Shown here: one piece after another, positions 25,852 through 35,600 of the stretch
Position numbering within the stretch: position 1 is the first letter of the stretch
Layout: every line of letters starts with the position of its first letter
Source: CAYUTA01 sp964447605
GTDB taxonomy: Bacteria; Bacillota; Clostridia; Christensenellales; CAG-138
Length of the DNA: 64,000 bases
Assembly (NCBI GenBank): GCA_964447605.1
Contig: CAYUTA010000003.1
Coordinates: 19,397-83,396, forward strand
Direction of reading: 5' to 3'
Position numbers and translations under genes: made by a program
Notes under the pieces: generated by a model
Told to the model about the DNA's origin: nothing
Databases searched by the model: none
Seen by the model: the letters and a program-made list of their open reading frames with translations, nothing else

Positions 25852-26127
25852 ATGACAAACCGGGAGGAATATGCATATTTTATCGAGCAGCTGGCAGGCA
25901 ACGCGCAGAAGGCGTATCGGGCGACGGGGGAAGCCGCGCATGCGCGGGAGCGGCGGGAACGGATGGAGCGGGAATGCGAATGCAGGCTCAACGAGGACGA
26001 GCGGGCGTTTGTGGCGCGGTGCTTTGAGCAGCTGGAGGACGACATGGCGCGGGAGCTGCCATTTGTCTACCGGCAGGGCCTGCTGGACGGGATCGAGCTG
26101 CTCAAATGGCTGAAGGCGCCGGCATGA
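25852..26127 (+). CDS. Small charged protein of unknown function, copy B
   Basis: A 91-residue protein nearly identical to the 88-residue copy at 24714. The differences are an in-frame 9-base insertion that adds one Arg/Glu-rich triplet (RERRERMERE region), a few substitutions such as Thr to Ile and Cys to Tyr, and Leu to Pro near the end. The DNA matches closely from the start codon to just past the stop and diverges outside. Its ribosome site is AGGAGG with 8 bases before ATG. It lies downstream of the frameshifted gene and probably shares the rightward promoter of module 2. Confidence 0.75.
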   Translation: MTNREEYAYFIEQLAGNAQKAYRATGEAAHARERRERMERECECRLNEDERAFVARCFEQLEDDMARELPFVYRQGLLDGIELLKWLKAPA

Positions 26128-26160
26128 GCAGCGACACACGCGGCGCGTTTGACGCGCGGT

Positions 26161-26216
26161 GCATGTTGCCGCCCGGGAGCGCGAAGCGCGAGAGGCGGCA
26201 TGCGGTTGTCCCCGTC
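26161..26216 (-). repeat. Dispersed 56-base structured repeat, copy 3 (right arm of inverted pair)
   Basis: Reverse complement of 24188-24243 with one mismatch. On the minus strand it lies 3' of the lipoprotein gene (stop at 26280), behind a 28-base perfect palindrome (26232-26259) and a CAAACAC/GTGTTTG hairpin (26217-26233), the same order seen at copy 1 after livK. Confidence 0.85.
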
Positions 26217-26231
26217 AAACACAGGGTGTTT

Positions 26232-26259
26232 GCCGGTCCCCGCCGCGGCGGGGACCGGC
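26232..26259 (-). terminator. 28-base perfect GC palindrome after the lipoprotein gene
   Basis: GCCGGTCCCCGCCG followed by its exact complement. In RNA it would fold into a very stable stem just after the lipoprotein stop on the minus strand. It lacks a directly adjacent U-run. Confidence 0.5.
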
Positions 26260-26279
26260 GGACTGAAACACATCGTTTT

Positions 26280-27626
26280 TTACGGCTTAAAAGAGATTGC
26301 TTCCGACACGACCCGTTTCATGCGGGCGCCGCCGTCGAACAATTGTAGCTCAACATAGACGCCCGCGCCCGCATTCACATTTGCACAGAGGTAGAAATCA
26401 AAGCGGGTCTGCGAGTAGGGCGGTATGCAGCCGTCAAAGCCGCCGTCCATCGCCGCACCGGCGAGCTGAACGGTCTCTGCGCCGGGGCATAGCACCGCGG
26501 CGGTATCGTTGACGCACACAAGCCGGAACCGGGTGATCTTACCGTAATAATCGGATGGCTCGGTTTGAAATGATTCGTAATATATGGAAACGCTGTCGCC
26601 CTGGTAAAACGTTCTGCCGGAGCCGATATAGCCGGGCGCGGCAGGGGCCTCCGTACCCTGTGTAAATTCTCCGGCGGATGCGAGTGCATTCGCTGCGGCG
26701 ACAGCCTCCTTGTCTGTGGGAATGGCAAAGGTATCGGCGCCCGCCGCCTTTCCCTTCTGCGCCATGACGATGGTCAGCGTGAGGGTGTCGATGGCGTTGA
26801 CGGCAAAGGTCTGGAGGGTTTTGAGCAGCGGGATGGCCAGCATGACGCGGGTCCCGTTGCCGGAAAAGGCGGCCCGGGGCGCGTCCGCGCCGAGTGAATA
26901 GCCGTTGACGCAGGGGATTGCGGCCATATCAAACGGGCCTTCCAGGCATTCGGCGGAAACGTACAGCACCGCGGCAACGGCGTCCAGCCCATGATAATAG
27001 AAACGGGCCCGTTCGTTTTGATGAACCAGAAAAGCCTCATCCCCGTACGGCTGGACGGATTCCACCCTGCAGCCCGGGTTGACAACGATGTTCGAGGCGG
27101 GGGCAAAGGCGGACCCGCCAAGAAACCCGGAAAATGACAGGCCCAGGGTCGCTACGTCCGCAATCCGCATCCGTTCCGCCGCGCCGGGGCCCAGTTCAGC
27201 CGTTAACGTCAGGGCCCCGGCGGTCTGGGGGCCGATGGTTGCCGAACCGTCCGCCTCCAGGTCATCCATGGAAAAAACAATGGCCCAGCCGTTGACGGCG
27301 CCCGGTACGCGCGCGGAGAAAATCAGGGGCTGATTGGTCTGATTCCGGATGGCGACGTCAACGGCGATGCGCCGGTTTTGCACATAGGTGATGCCGGTGA
27401 CGCTTGCCAAAACGCCGTCGCGGCGGAAGAGGGGTTCCTGCAGATCATGGGTAAGCACCGGCGGCGTGGCCGTGGGTACGGGCGTGACGGGGCCGGCGAT
27501 GACGGCGGGCGTGGAAGGATCCGCCGTTGCGCCGACATAGGTGGATGAACGCGTGGCGGGCAGCCCGCAGCCAATCGGGCCGGCAAGCAGCAGGGAGATC
27601 AGACCGACGGAGATCAATCGATTCAT
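26280..27626 (-). CDS. Lipoprotein of unknown function, 448 residues
   Basis: The N terminus is a signal peptide with a lipobox-like end (LLLAGPIGC, Cys20), followed by a Thr/Pro-rich linker (TPVPTATPPV, around 48-57). The rest reads as a series of beta-rich segments (e.g. IAVDVAIRNQTNQPLIF, VQLAGAAMDGGFDG) reminiscent of immunoglobulin-like extracellular modules, but no named domain is certain. It would be anchored outside the membrane. The start at 27626 follows AGGA. Only 12 bases upstream ends another open frame (27639-27899) that may be a remnant of a lost partner gene. Confidence 0.7.
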   Translation of the reverse strand: MNRLISVGLISLLLAGPIGCGLPATRSSTYVGATADPSTPAVIAGPVTPVPTATPPVLTHDLQEPLFRRDGVLASVTGITYVQNRRIAVDVAIRNQTNQPLIFSARVPGAVNGWAIVFSMDDLEADGSATIGPQTAGALTLTAELGPGAAERMRIADVATLGLSFSGFLGGSAFAPASNIVVNPGCRVESVQPYGDEAFLVHQNERARFYYHGLDAVAAVLYVSAECLEGPFDMAAIPCVNGYSLGADAPRAAFSGNGTRVMLAIPLLKTLQTFAVNAIDTLTLTIVMAQKGKAAGADTFAIPTDKEAVAAANALASAGEFTQGTEAPAAPGYIGSGRTFYQGDSVSIYYESFQTEPSDYYGKITRFRLVCVNDTAAVLCPGAETVQLAGAAMDGGFDGCIPPYSQTRFDFYLCANVNAGAGVYVELQLFDGGARMKRVVSEAISFKP

Positions 27627-28025
27627 GGCGCGTGTCCTCTATTGCATCACTTGGTATTTTATGCGGGCATTGGCGCTTATCTGCCGCATGCCCAGCAGGG
27701 GAGCCGTTGACCCCGCGAAGGGCGGCAGGTTTAGGGCAACCGACAAAAACCTCCGGGGATTCCAGCGCGGATTTTTAGAACGCGGCCGCCAAACGCTCCG
27801 GCTGTATGATGGATAACGGATGGAATTCAGCAGAAAAAGTGTAACAAATTCTGGCGGACGATGCAAGGGGCGGCGACCGGAAAGAAGCCGGAAAATCAAT
27901 TTGATACCGGCTCGGAAGCGGTATCAAAACAATTCCGTCATAATTGACAATTCAGCCCGCAGCGTGTATACCAGATACAGGAAAAGTTTTTTTGATATAT
28001 TGCTGAATAAAGGAAAAAGATTGGA
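27627..28025. other. Intergenic region with possible gene remnant, hairpin and promoter
   Basis: About 400 bases between divergently oriented lipoprotein and metallophosphoesterase genes. A minus-strand frame at 27639-27899 ends 12 bases before the lipoprotein ATG and its last part (LNLPPFAGSTAPLLGMRQIS) looks protein-like, but it has no good start; it may be a decayed gene. A hairpin lies at 27900-27928 (TTTGATACC/GGTATCAAA), and a promoter at 27944-27972. Confidence 0.45.
27944..27972 (+). promoter_or_regulatory. Promoter for the metallophosphoesterase gene
   Basis: TTGACA at 27944-27949, 17-base spacer, TATACC at 27967-27972, with the start codon 53 bases further on. Confidence 0.65.
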
Positions 28026-29117
28026 TTGAAAGCATATCGTTCCATCCGGAGAATTCGTCTGACCGCCGCCCTGCTGGCGGCCCTGACGGCTTCTCCGGGG
28101 ATTGCGCGGGCCGCGGGCGCGCCTGTGCACCTCGAATCCGCATCTGCGCCGGCGCCGAAAACAACCGTATCCGCGCCCCCGGAATCCGTTCCGGTAAAAT
28201 CCGCCGCCGCGCCCGCGGAAACGCCGCCGCCCGCGCGCGCCGCGTCTGTATCGACAGAAGCGCCGCAAAGCGCGCAGATTACGCCCAATCCCACGCCGTT
28301 TGCCATCGTGTGGTTTCCCGATACGCAATCGTCGGCCTATGGCGAGCCGGAGGCGCTCGCCGCAATGGGGAAATGGGTTTCTGACCATGCCGAAAGCGAC
28401 AACATCGCGTATGTGCTGCAAACGGGCGATCTGGTGGACAATGGGTTTGTTGAGGCGCAATGGAAAAATTTTGAGCTTGCCTACGATCAGTTTGCGGGCA
28501 GGGTTCCATACTTCTGCATCGCGGGCAACCACGATCTGGGCGTCAAGCGCCAGGAATGGGACGGATACCTTGCCAGGCCCTATGCGCACACCGTGCCGCA
28601 GGAACAGGAGTTTATGGGCGGCAAGGCGGCTTACACGCTGTTTTCGGCGGGCGGAACGGATTTTATTGTCGTGGGCGTCGGCCACGGCGCGGAGGAAGAA
28701 TCGCTGCGGTGGGTACGGGACGCGTTCAACCGGCATCCGAACCGCTACGGCATCCTGATGCTGCACGGCTATCTGCACGGACGGGGAACGTTTGTCCACG
28801 AGACTGCATGGACGATGTATGACCGCGTGGTGTCGCGCTGCAGGAACATCCGCATGACGCTGAGCGCGCATTACCGCGGGACGGCGTACAAGCCGTTTGA
28901 AATCGACGACAACTATGATGCGATACCGGACCGCACGGTACATTCGTTTTTGTGCAACTATCAGAACTATATGCGCCTGGGCGGCCAGCTTCGTCTGCTG
29001 ATCTTCGACCCGGCGGACGGCAGCCTTACGGTGGACACCTTTTCCACGCTGACCGGCCACCCCATGCGGGATGCGACGATGAAGCAGGCGGTGTTCACGC
29101 TGCAAAACATCTTCTGA
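28026..29117 (+). CDS. Secreted metallophosphoesterase
   Basis: A 363-residue calcineurin-like phosphoesterase. A signal peptide (basic start, hydrophobic 12-24, cleavage near ARA-AG) is followed by an Ala/Pro-rich linker to about residue 85. Metal-binding motifs follow in order: Asp99 in FPDTQ, GDLVD (134-138), GNHD (167-170), His247 in LHGYLH, and SAHYRG in place of the usual GHxH. The start codon is TTG 28026, about 11 bases after AAAGGA. It would hydrolyse a phosphoester outside the cell; substrate unknown. It stands alone. Confidence 0.85.
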   Translation: MKAYRSIRRIRLTAALLAALTASPGIARAAGAPVHLESASAPAPKTTVSAPPESVPVKSAAAPAETPPPARAASVSTEAPQSAQITPNPTPFAIVWFPDTQSSAYGEPEALAAMGKWVSDHAESDNIAYVLQTGDLVDNGFVEAQWKNFELAYDQFAGRVPYFCIAGNHDLGVKRQEWDGYLARPYAHTVPQEQEFMGGKAAYTLFSAGGTDFIVVGVGHGAEEESLRWVRDAFNRHPNRYGILMLHGYLHGRGTFVHETAWTMYDRVVSRCRNIRMTLSAHYRGTAYKPFEIDDNYDAIPDRTVHSFLCNYQNYMRLGGQLRLLIFDPADGSLTVDTFSTLTGHPMRDATMKQAVFTLQNIF

Positions 29118-29207
29118 TGCGGTGAAAAAGGTCCTGTCCGCGGAGAAATATTCGCTCCGCCGCCCCTTTGCCACGGAGGCGGCAGCTCCCATGAAAAGTG
29201 CCTTTGC

Positions 29208-32200
29208 CTAAATCGGCACAATCTCCCGGGCGCGCAGCAGCACAACAATCTGCTCGCGGACCGGCAGGCCTGTCAGTTGCGCCAGCGCGGCGGCATAGAG
29301 CGCAAGCTGCGCGCAATGGCGCGCGGCGGTTGCCTCCGGCGTGGAGTTCTGCGGCACGCGGTCGGTTTTATAATCGACCAGCACCCAGCCGTCGTTTTCA
29401 ATGAAACAGCAGTCGATCATGCCCTGCAGCAGCACGCGCTCTTGCGCGTCGGTGGCAAACAGCGCGTCCGCGTCCATCTCGTAGCCAAACGCAAGCTCCC
29501 GCTCTACACGGGGGCTTTTTTGTATCCGGGCAAACAGCTTGGACGCGACAAACCAGCGCAGCGCGTCCGCATCCGCCGCTTCGGCCTGCTCGGGCGTCAT
29601 CCGCGCGCGGGATACGAGGCTGTCGAGAAACGCGCCCACGTCGATGCGCACAGGGGGAATATCGAGCGGCAGGTGCTGAACCGCCGCGTGCATGGCTGTG
29701 CCGAAAAAGGCGGGCGTGCGCGTGTCTGCGGAAAGGAACGCAGGCAGATCGAACGCGGGCATGCGGGCGGCGCAGGGCTTGGCGGCCGCGCCCGCGTCAA
29801 GCTCGAGCGGCAGCGACGCGCCCGCGACCGCAACGCGGCTGACCGAGGCCTTGGCGGGCAGCGCGACCGCCGAGGCAAACGGGTATTCCCAGGCAAAGTG
29901 CGTCTTCAGAGTTTCCAGCAGCGCGTGGTCGGCTGCGGGCAGTGCAAAAACAGCGTCGGCGGGCGGCGGATCCAGCCAGTCGCCCCGGGCATGAAGCGTG
30001 GCCTGCAGCAAACCCCGCCGGGCCATGAGGAGCCAGGCAAGCGGCGTGGAGGCAAGCAGCACAGCAAACGGCGTTGGCGCCTGCCACGCGGCATCCATGC
30101 GTTCCTGCGCGTTTTTCATGCAGCCGATAAGGATCAGGCGAGATTTGGCGCGCGTCATGGCCACGTACAGTACGCGCAGCTCTTCGGCAAGCTGCTCGCT
30201 GCGGAGCGTTTTGCGGATGGTCTGGCGCAGCGCCGTGTCGTGCATCACGCCGTCGGCAGCGCCGCGGCAGCGCAGGCCAAGCCCGAGTTTTGTATGCATT
30301 TGCAGGTTTGCCGGGCCGTTTTGGAGGTTGAAGCGCGCGCCGAGCTGCAGGAGGAACACCACGGGAAACTCCAGCCCCTTGGATTTATGGATGGTGAGGA
30401 TTTTGACCACGTTGGCGCTGGCCGTCTGCGCGGCGCCGATGGACGCGCCGGAACGGGCAAGGTCCATGTGCCGCAAAAAACGCCAGACGCCGCGCGCGCC
30501 CGTGCGTTCGAACGCGTGCGCCTGGGTCAGCAGCGCGTCCAGATTGGCCTGGCGCTGGCGGCCGTTGAACCCCGCGCCCATCTCCTCATAAAAGCCCGTT
30601 TCGTCGAGCAGCAGGCCGATCAGGTGTTCGATGGTGACAAAGCGGCTTTCCTCGCGGTAGCGGTCGAGCAGGCGGAAAAACGCGGCAACTTTCCCGTCGG
30701 TTTCCCGCGCGGCCAGCAACGCGTCGAAAAACGTCCCTTCGCGGCGGCGCACGCGCAGCCTGAGCAGCTCCTCGGCGGTGAAGTCGCCGATGGAGGACAG
30801 CAGCACGGAGATCAGCGGCACATCCTGCCGGCGGTTGTCGATGACTCGCAGCAGGTTGAGCAGCACCTGGACCTCCACTGCGTCGAAATAGCCGCCGTTG
30901 AGCTGCGCATAGCAGGGCACGCCGCATTGGGAGAGCGTCTGCGCCACAAGCTGCGCATGCGTCGTGGAGCGCAGCAGCACGGCAAAGTCGGCATAGGTAA
31001 GCGTCCGCCGCGCGTCCGTGGCGGGATCAACCGGGGTTTCTGCCTCCATCAGCTCGCGGATGCGCGCCGCGGCAAGGCGCGCCTCGACCTCCGCGTCGGC
31101 TGCGGATTCAAGCGCATCGCCGGATCCGTCGGTTTCCCGAGCGATAACGTGCAGCTCCGCGCCGCCGTGTGGCTGCTCGCCGCCATAGGCGAGCATGGCG
31201 CGCGCGTCGTAGTCCATTTCGCCCGCGTCGCGGGTCATAAGCATGCAAAACGTGTCGTTGACAGCGGCGAGCACCTCCGGCGCGCTGCGGAAGTTTCGGT
31301 TCAGGTCGATGCGCCTGCCCGCCGCGCCGGAAAACGCGCTGAGTTTCTCTAAAAACAGCCCGGGCTCGGCCTGTCGGAAGCGGTAGATCGACTGCTTGAC
31401 GTCGCCGACCAAAAACAGGTTGTCCTCCCGGCGGATAGCGTTGAGAAGGGCCTCCTGCACGCGGTTGCTGTCCTGGTATTCGTCGACGGCGATGAGCAGG
31501 AATTTTTCCCGGTACTCCCGCATAACGCCGGGCATCCGCAGCGCGTCCAGCGTGAGATGCTCGAGATCGTTGTAATCAAGCGCGGCGCGCGCCCGCTTTT
31601 CCGCGGCAAAGGCGCCGGAAAACGCGCACACCACATCGCGCAGCGCAGACAGGACGGTCCCGGCGGCGCGCATGGCTTCACATTCCTCGGCGGCGGTGCG
31701 GCGCAGGCGGCCGCGCTGCTCGCGCACCAATTTTTTAAATGCGTCGCGTACGCCGCGCACGGGCGCTTTTTCCGCATCCGGCGTTCCGCGCGCAAAGCGC
31801 AGCGTGCCAAATTCCATGTCGAGCAGGCCCTGCCGATATGCGTCGTAGTCGGGCATGAGCATAAGCGCGCGGCAGCGCATCAGCTCTTCGTCCAGCACGC
31901 CGGTGGCCGCGGCCATGTCCGGCGCAAGCGCGTCGCGCGCCGCGGTGAGCGCCTTGAGCCCAAGCCGCAACTCCGCTTTGCACGCGGCGGTCACCTCGTC
32001 GAGCCGGGTGGCAAGCGCCTCGTCGGAGGCATAGCGCACAACCGCCTCTTCCAGCCAGCCGAGCGGCTCGGGTTGCGCCTGTAAAAACGTATACGTTGTG
32101 TATACCGCGTCCCAGGCGGGCTGCTCGCCGCCAAAGGCGGAAAGCAGCGTGCGCCATGCGGGACTTTCCTCTGCGGCAAGCGCGCTTAGCAGCGCGTCCT

Positions 32201-32609
32201 GCACCTGCGCCACAATCGCCGCCGATTCCGTCTCGTCCAGAATGCGCGATTTTGGCGCAAGGCCAAGCACATGATAGTGCCGTCGGAGCACGCGTGCGCA
32301 GAACGCATGCACGGTGGAAATGTTCGCGTTGCCCACAGCGCGCGCCTGCTCGCGCAGATAAAGCTGCGCGTCCGGCGTATCCGCTTCGTCGGCGAGCATG
32401 GCGAGCCGTTTGGTAATGCGCGCCTTCATTTCGGCCGCGGCGGCGCGCGTAAACGTAAGCACCAGCATGCGCTCAACCGGTATGCCGCCGATGATGCGCA
32501 TGGCGATGCGCTCGGTGAGCACGGCGGTCTTGCCCGCGCCCGCCGCGGCGGAGACGATCAGGTTGCCGTCGGATCGGATGGCGTCAAGCTGCTCAGTTGT
32601 CCAGGGCAT
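29208..32609 (-). CDS. addA: ATP-dependent helicase/nuclease subunit A (AddA)
   Basis: A 1133-residue UvrD/Rep-type helicase with a C-terminal RecB-family nuclease, the motor of the AddAB complex that processes double-strand ends for RecA repair. Walker A AAGAGKT lies at 22-28, the helicase DExx motif appears as AVDEYQDSN near residue 375, later motifs include LTIHKSKGLEFPVVF and YVAMTRAK, and the nuclease core VDYKTD lies near 1080. The start at ATG 32609 follows GGAGGTG and overlaps addB by 17 bases. Length is typical of Clostridia AddA. Confidence 0.95.
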   Translation of the reverse strand: MPWTTEQLDAIRSDGNLIVSAAAGAGKTAVLTERIAMRIIGGIPVERMLVLTFTRAAAAEMKARITKRLAMLADEADTPDAQLYLREQARAVGNANISTVHAFCARVLRRHYHVLGLAPKSRILDETESAAIVAQVQDALLSALAAEESPAWRTLLSAFGGEQPAWDAVYTTYTFLQAQPEPLGWLEEAVVRYASDEALATRLDEVTAACKAELRLGLKALTAARDALAPDMAAATGVLDEELMRCRALMLMPDYDAYRQGLLDMEFGTLRFARGTPDAEKAPVRGVRDAFKKLVREQRGRLRRTAAEECEAMRAAGTVLSALRDVVCAFSGAFAAEKRARAALDYNDLEHLTLDALRMPGVMREYREKFLLIAVDEYQDSNRVQEALLNAIRREDNLFLVGDVKQSIYRFRQAEPGLFLEKLSAFSGAAGRRIDLNRNFRSAPEVLAAVNDTFCMLMTRDAGEMDYDARAMLAYGGEQPHGGAELHVIARETDGSGDALESAADAEVEARLAAARIRELMEAETPVDPATDARRTLTYADFAVLLRSTTHAQLVAQTLSQCGVPCYAQLNGGYFDAVEVQVLLNLLRVIDNRRQDVPLISVLLSSIGDFTAEELLRLRVRRREGTFFDALLAARETDGKVAAFFRLLDRYREESRFVTIEHLIGLLLDETGFYEEMGAGFNGRQRQANLDALLTQAHAFERTGARGVWRFLRHMDLARSGASIGAAQTASANVVKILTIHKSKGLEFPVVFLLQLGARFNLQNGPANLQMHTKLGLGLRCRGAADGVMHDTALRQTIRKTLRSEQLAEELRVLYVAMTRAKSRLILIGCMKNAQERMDAAWQAPTPFAVLLASTPLAWLLMARRGLLQATLHARGDWLDPPPADAVFALPAADHALLETLKTHFAWEYPFASAVALPAKASVSRVAVAGASLPLELDAGAAAKPCAARMPAFDLPAFLSADTRTPAFFGTAMHAAVQHLPLDIPPVRIDVGAFLDSLVSRARMTPEQAEAADADALRWFVASKLFARIQKSPRVERELAFGYEMDADALFATDAQERVLLQGMIDCCFIENDGWVLVDYKTDRVPQNSTPEATAARHCAQLALYAAALAQLTGLPVREQIVVLLRAREIVPI

Positions 32610-35600
32610 CGTCTACACCTCCGATCAGCGCAAAAAATGCGTCCCGCCCGATGGGATTAAACTTCCGCGTCCGGCAACCGCGCACCATGGGGTCGAAGCG
32701 GCATATGCTGCGATAATCGCAGTATTTGCAGGAGCCCTCCGCGGGGTGGACCTCAATATGCCCGTCGAGCATCGCGGCCAGCGTGCGCTGCGACACCTCG
32801 CGGGCAAGCTGCAAAATGCGCTCCATCTGTGCGCGCGTGCAGACGCTGCCGGAGAACACGCCTTCCTCAGCCCGCCTGACCCCTTTGAGCACGGCGGAGT
32901 CGCCGCTTTTGCACGCGCGGTCGCTCAACAGCACCAGGGAAGCGGAGGAAAGCGTCAGCCCGCGCAGCATAAACGCCGCCTCCACAGCCCGCTCGGCATC
33001 CTCGCCCTCGCTTATCGGCGGAACGCGCAGAGGCATATAATACATGCCCGCGGGAAGCCGCCCATCCTGCGAAACGGCCGCAAGATACAACGGAAGCTGC
33101 AATGTCAGGCCGTTGAGGATACCGGAAAAGTCAAACTCGCGCTCGCCAAGCTTATAATCCACCACGCGGAGCGGCGCGCCCGGAACGTCGGCCGCGTCCA
33201 CGCGGTCGATCACGCCGGAGAGCAGCGCCTCCGTACCGTCTTCCAGCGTCAGGCGGATAGGGGGGAACGCCTGGCCCTCGCCAAAGCGGACCTCCGCGCC
33301 GGCAGGCGTAAACCGGCCCGCCTGTATCTGCCGCACCACGGCCCGCGCGCTCATTTTGACCGATTCGACGAGCAAAAACAGCGTGGCGCGCAAACGGTCG
33401 TTATACAGGAAGATTCCATCGTTGTGTTCGGAGATCACCTGCGGCAAAAGCGCGTCCATCCGCGCGTCGATCTCCGCGTCGTCCATTGCCTGAAGCGTCC
33501 GTCCGTCCCGGACGGCCGTGCGGATAAACGCCTCCAGCGCGGCGTGGTAAAAGGTGCCGAGGTCCGCGGCGCGTTCGGCGAATTCGCACCGGTCCGCGGC
33601 TGCGAGCCCATAGCGCACGAAGTGCTTGAACGGGCAGGCGGCGAACTGCTCCAGGCGGCTTGCGCTCATGCGGATGCGCGTGCCGTAAAGCGCGCCTGAA
33701 AGCGCGCGGCCCAGCGGCGGCAGGGAAAAGCGCGGTTGTCCGGCCTCCGCCATGCGCCTTACGCGCGCGGCATACGCGGGCAGGGCGCCATAATAGGCAA
33801 GCAGCGTTGGCAGGCGCGGCGAGAGCGTGTTGTCTGAATGCAGCGCGCAAAGGTCGCGCGTCAGCAGCCGCAGCCCGGCGCGCTCGCTTTGCGGCAGCGC
33901 GTCCGAAGCTTCCAGGTCTGTTTTGGTATTGCAGCGCGGGAACAGGCGCAGAATGTCGGCAATTAAGGAGGAGGGGGCAAGCTCGCTGCCGTCGGCGCAG
34001 AAGCTGTAGCTGACAAACAGCGTTTCGCGCGCCTTGCTCAGGGCGGTGTACAGTTCCAGCCGGTCGTCCGCCGCCCGTTGCCTGGTGTCGCTCCAAACGG
34101 GCATCCCCGCGCGTTCGAGCGCCTTGAGCTCGCGGTCGTCGATCACGCCGTCGTCATTGCGCGCAGCGGGGAGCAGGCCGTCGTTTACGCCCACAAGAAA
34201 CAGCGCCCTGACCGCGCGCGACTTGGTGCGCGCCACATCGCCAAGCAGCACCTGGTCGCTCGTGCCGGGGATCACCCCGATCTCGCGGGAGGATAATCCC
34301 TCCTCGAGCAGCTCCCAAAACAGCTTGCGGCTGACCGGGACGTCGCCCATGATTGCGTCGAGTTGGCTCAGTGCCTCCATCAGCGCGTTCCATACCTGCG
34401 CGTGCTCTTCCATCAATGCCACGCGTCCGGCGGCAAGCAGGCTCTGCACGCGCGATTTGAGCGCGTTGTCCAGTCCGATTTCCACCAGATACGCATACAG
34501 CGCGCGCACCTTGACCGAAACCGGCCGCGGCGCGAGCGCCTTCCGCAGCCGCAGCAACGGCTCCATCACGGCCATGCGCGCCCGTTCGGCGCCCGCGGGA
34601 ACCTCTCCGCGCGTAAACGGCTTTGCCAGCGCGCCGCCCTTGAGCCCAGTGCGCAGCAGATACAGCTCCAACGCCTCCACATCGTCCTGCGAAACGTCCA
34701 CATAGCCGCTTTTAACCAGCCGCAGCACTTCCGTGGGCGAAAACCGTCCCTCCGCGGCGCGTCCGGCGGCAAGCACCGCGTCCACGGCGGCATGGCCCGT
34801 GACAGGGTGCTTGCGGTCGAGGAAAACGGGGATGCCGCGGCGGGCGAATACGCGCGTGACGAGCGGCATGTAGGATTCCGGGTCGGAGACGATAACGGCC
34901 ATCTCGCGGTAACGCACGCCCATGCGCGCGCGCGAAAGGATGGCGTCGGCGAGCGACTCCACCTCCGCAACGCGGTCGGACGCGCCGAATACCGTGATGG
35001 CCGGCGCGAGTTTTTCATAGGGCAGGCTGCGCAGGGCAAACAGGTTGGCCTCCAGATAGGCCAACTCCTCCGCGCAGGGGCCTGGATGACGGCCCGGATG
35101 GGTGACCGACACGGTTGCACCCACGCGCGCGGCCATGTCGCGCACCTGGGAATAGATGCGCAGATCGGGCAGGAACAGGTCCGCGTCACGCGGGGACGAC
35201 GTATCGCAGCGCAGCGCGATGGTCACGTCCGCGGCGGCGGCGATCAGGCCGCCTAGCCATTGGTACAATTGTCTGCTGGGCCGGTCGATTCCGTCGATGT
35301 ATACATGCGCGCCGCGGATAAACGAATCAGGCAGCAGCGCGCGCGCTGCGTTGGCCGCGTCGTCTATGGTCAGGTAACGGTCGGCAAGAAAGGCCTCCGT
35401 GTCCGCATACAACAGCGCGATATCGGCGAGTTTCTCGCGCAGCGCCGTCTGCTCGGGCAGCTTTTGCACAAACAAATCAAGCGTTTTAGGCGTAAGCCCC
35501 GCGCGCTTAAGGTCGGAAAAAATGGTCTGCATATCCGCTGCAAAGCCGGGTTGTCCGGCAGCGCGCGCAAACGCGCCAAGCGCATCCGCCTGCCTGAGCG

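Noticed and set aside
29277..31352. Long plus-strand open frame of 691 codons within addA
   Set aside because: It is the antisense shadow of addA in GC-rich DNA, with His/Arg/Gly-rich noise and no domain.
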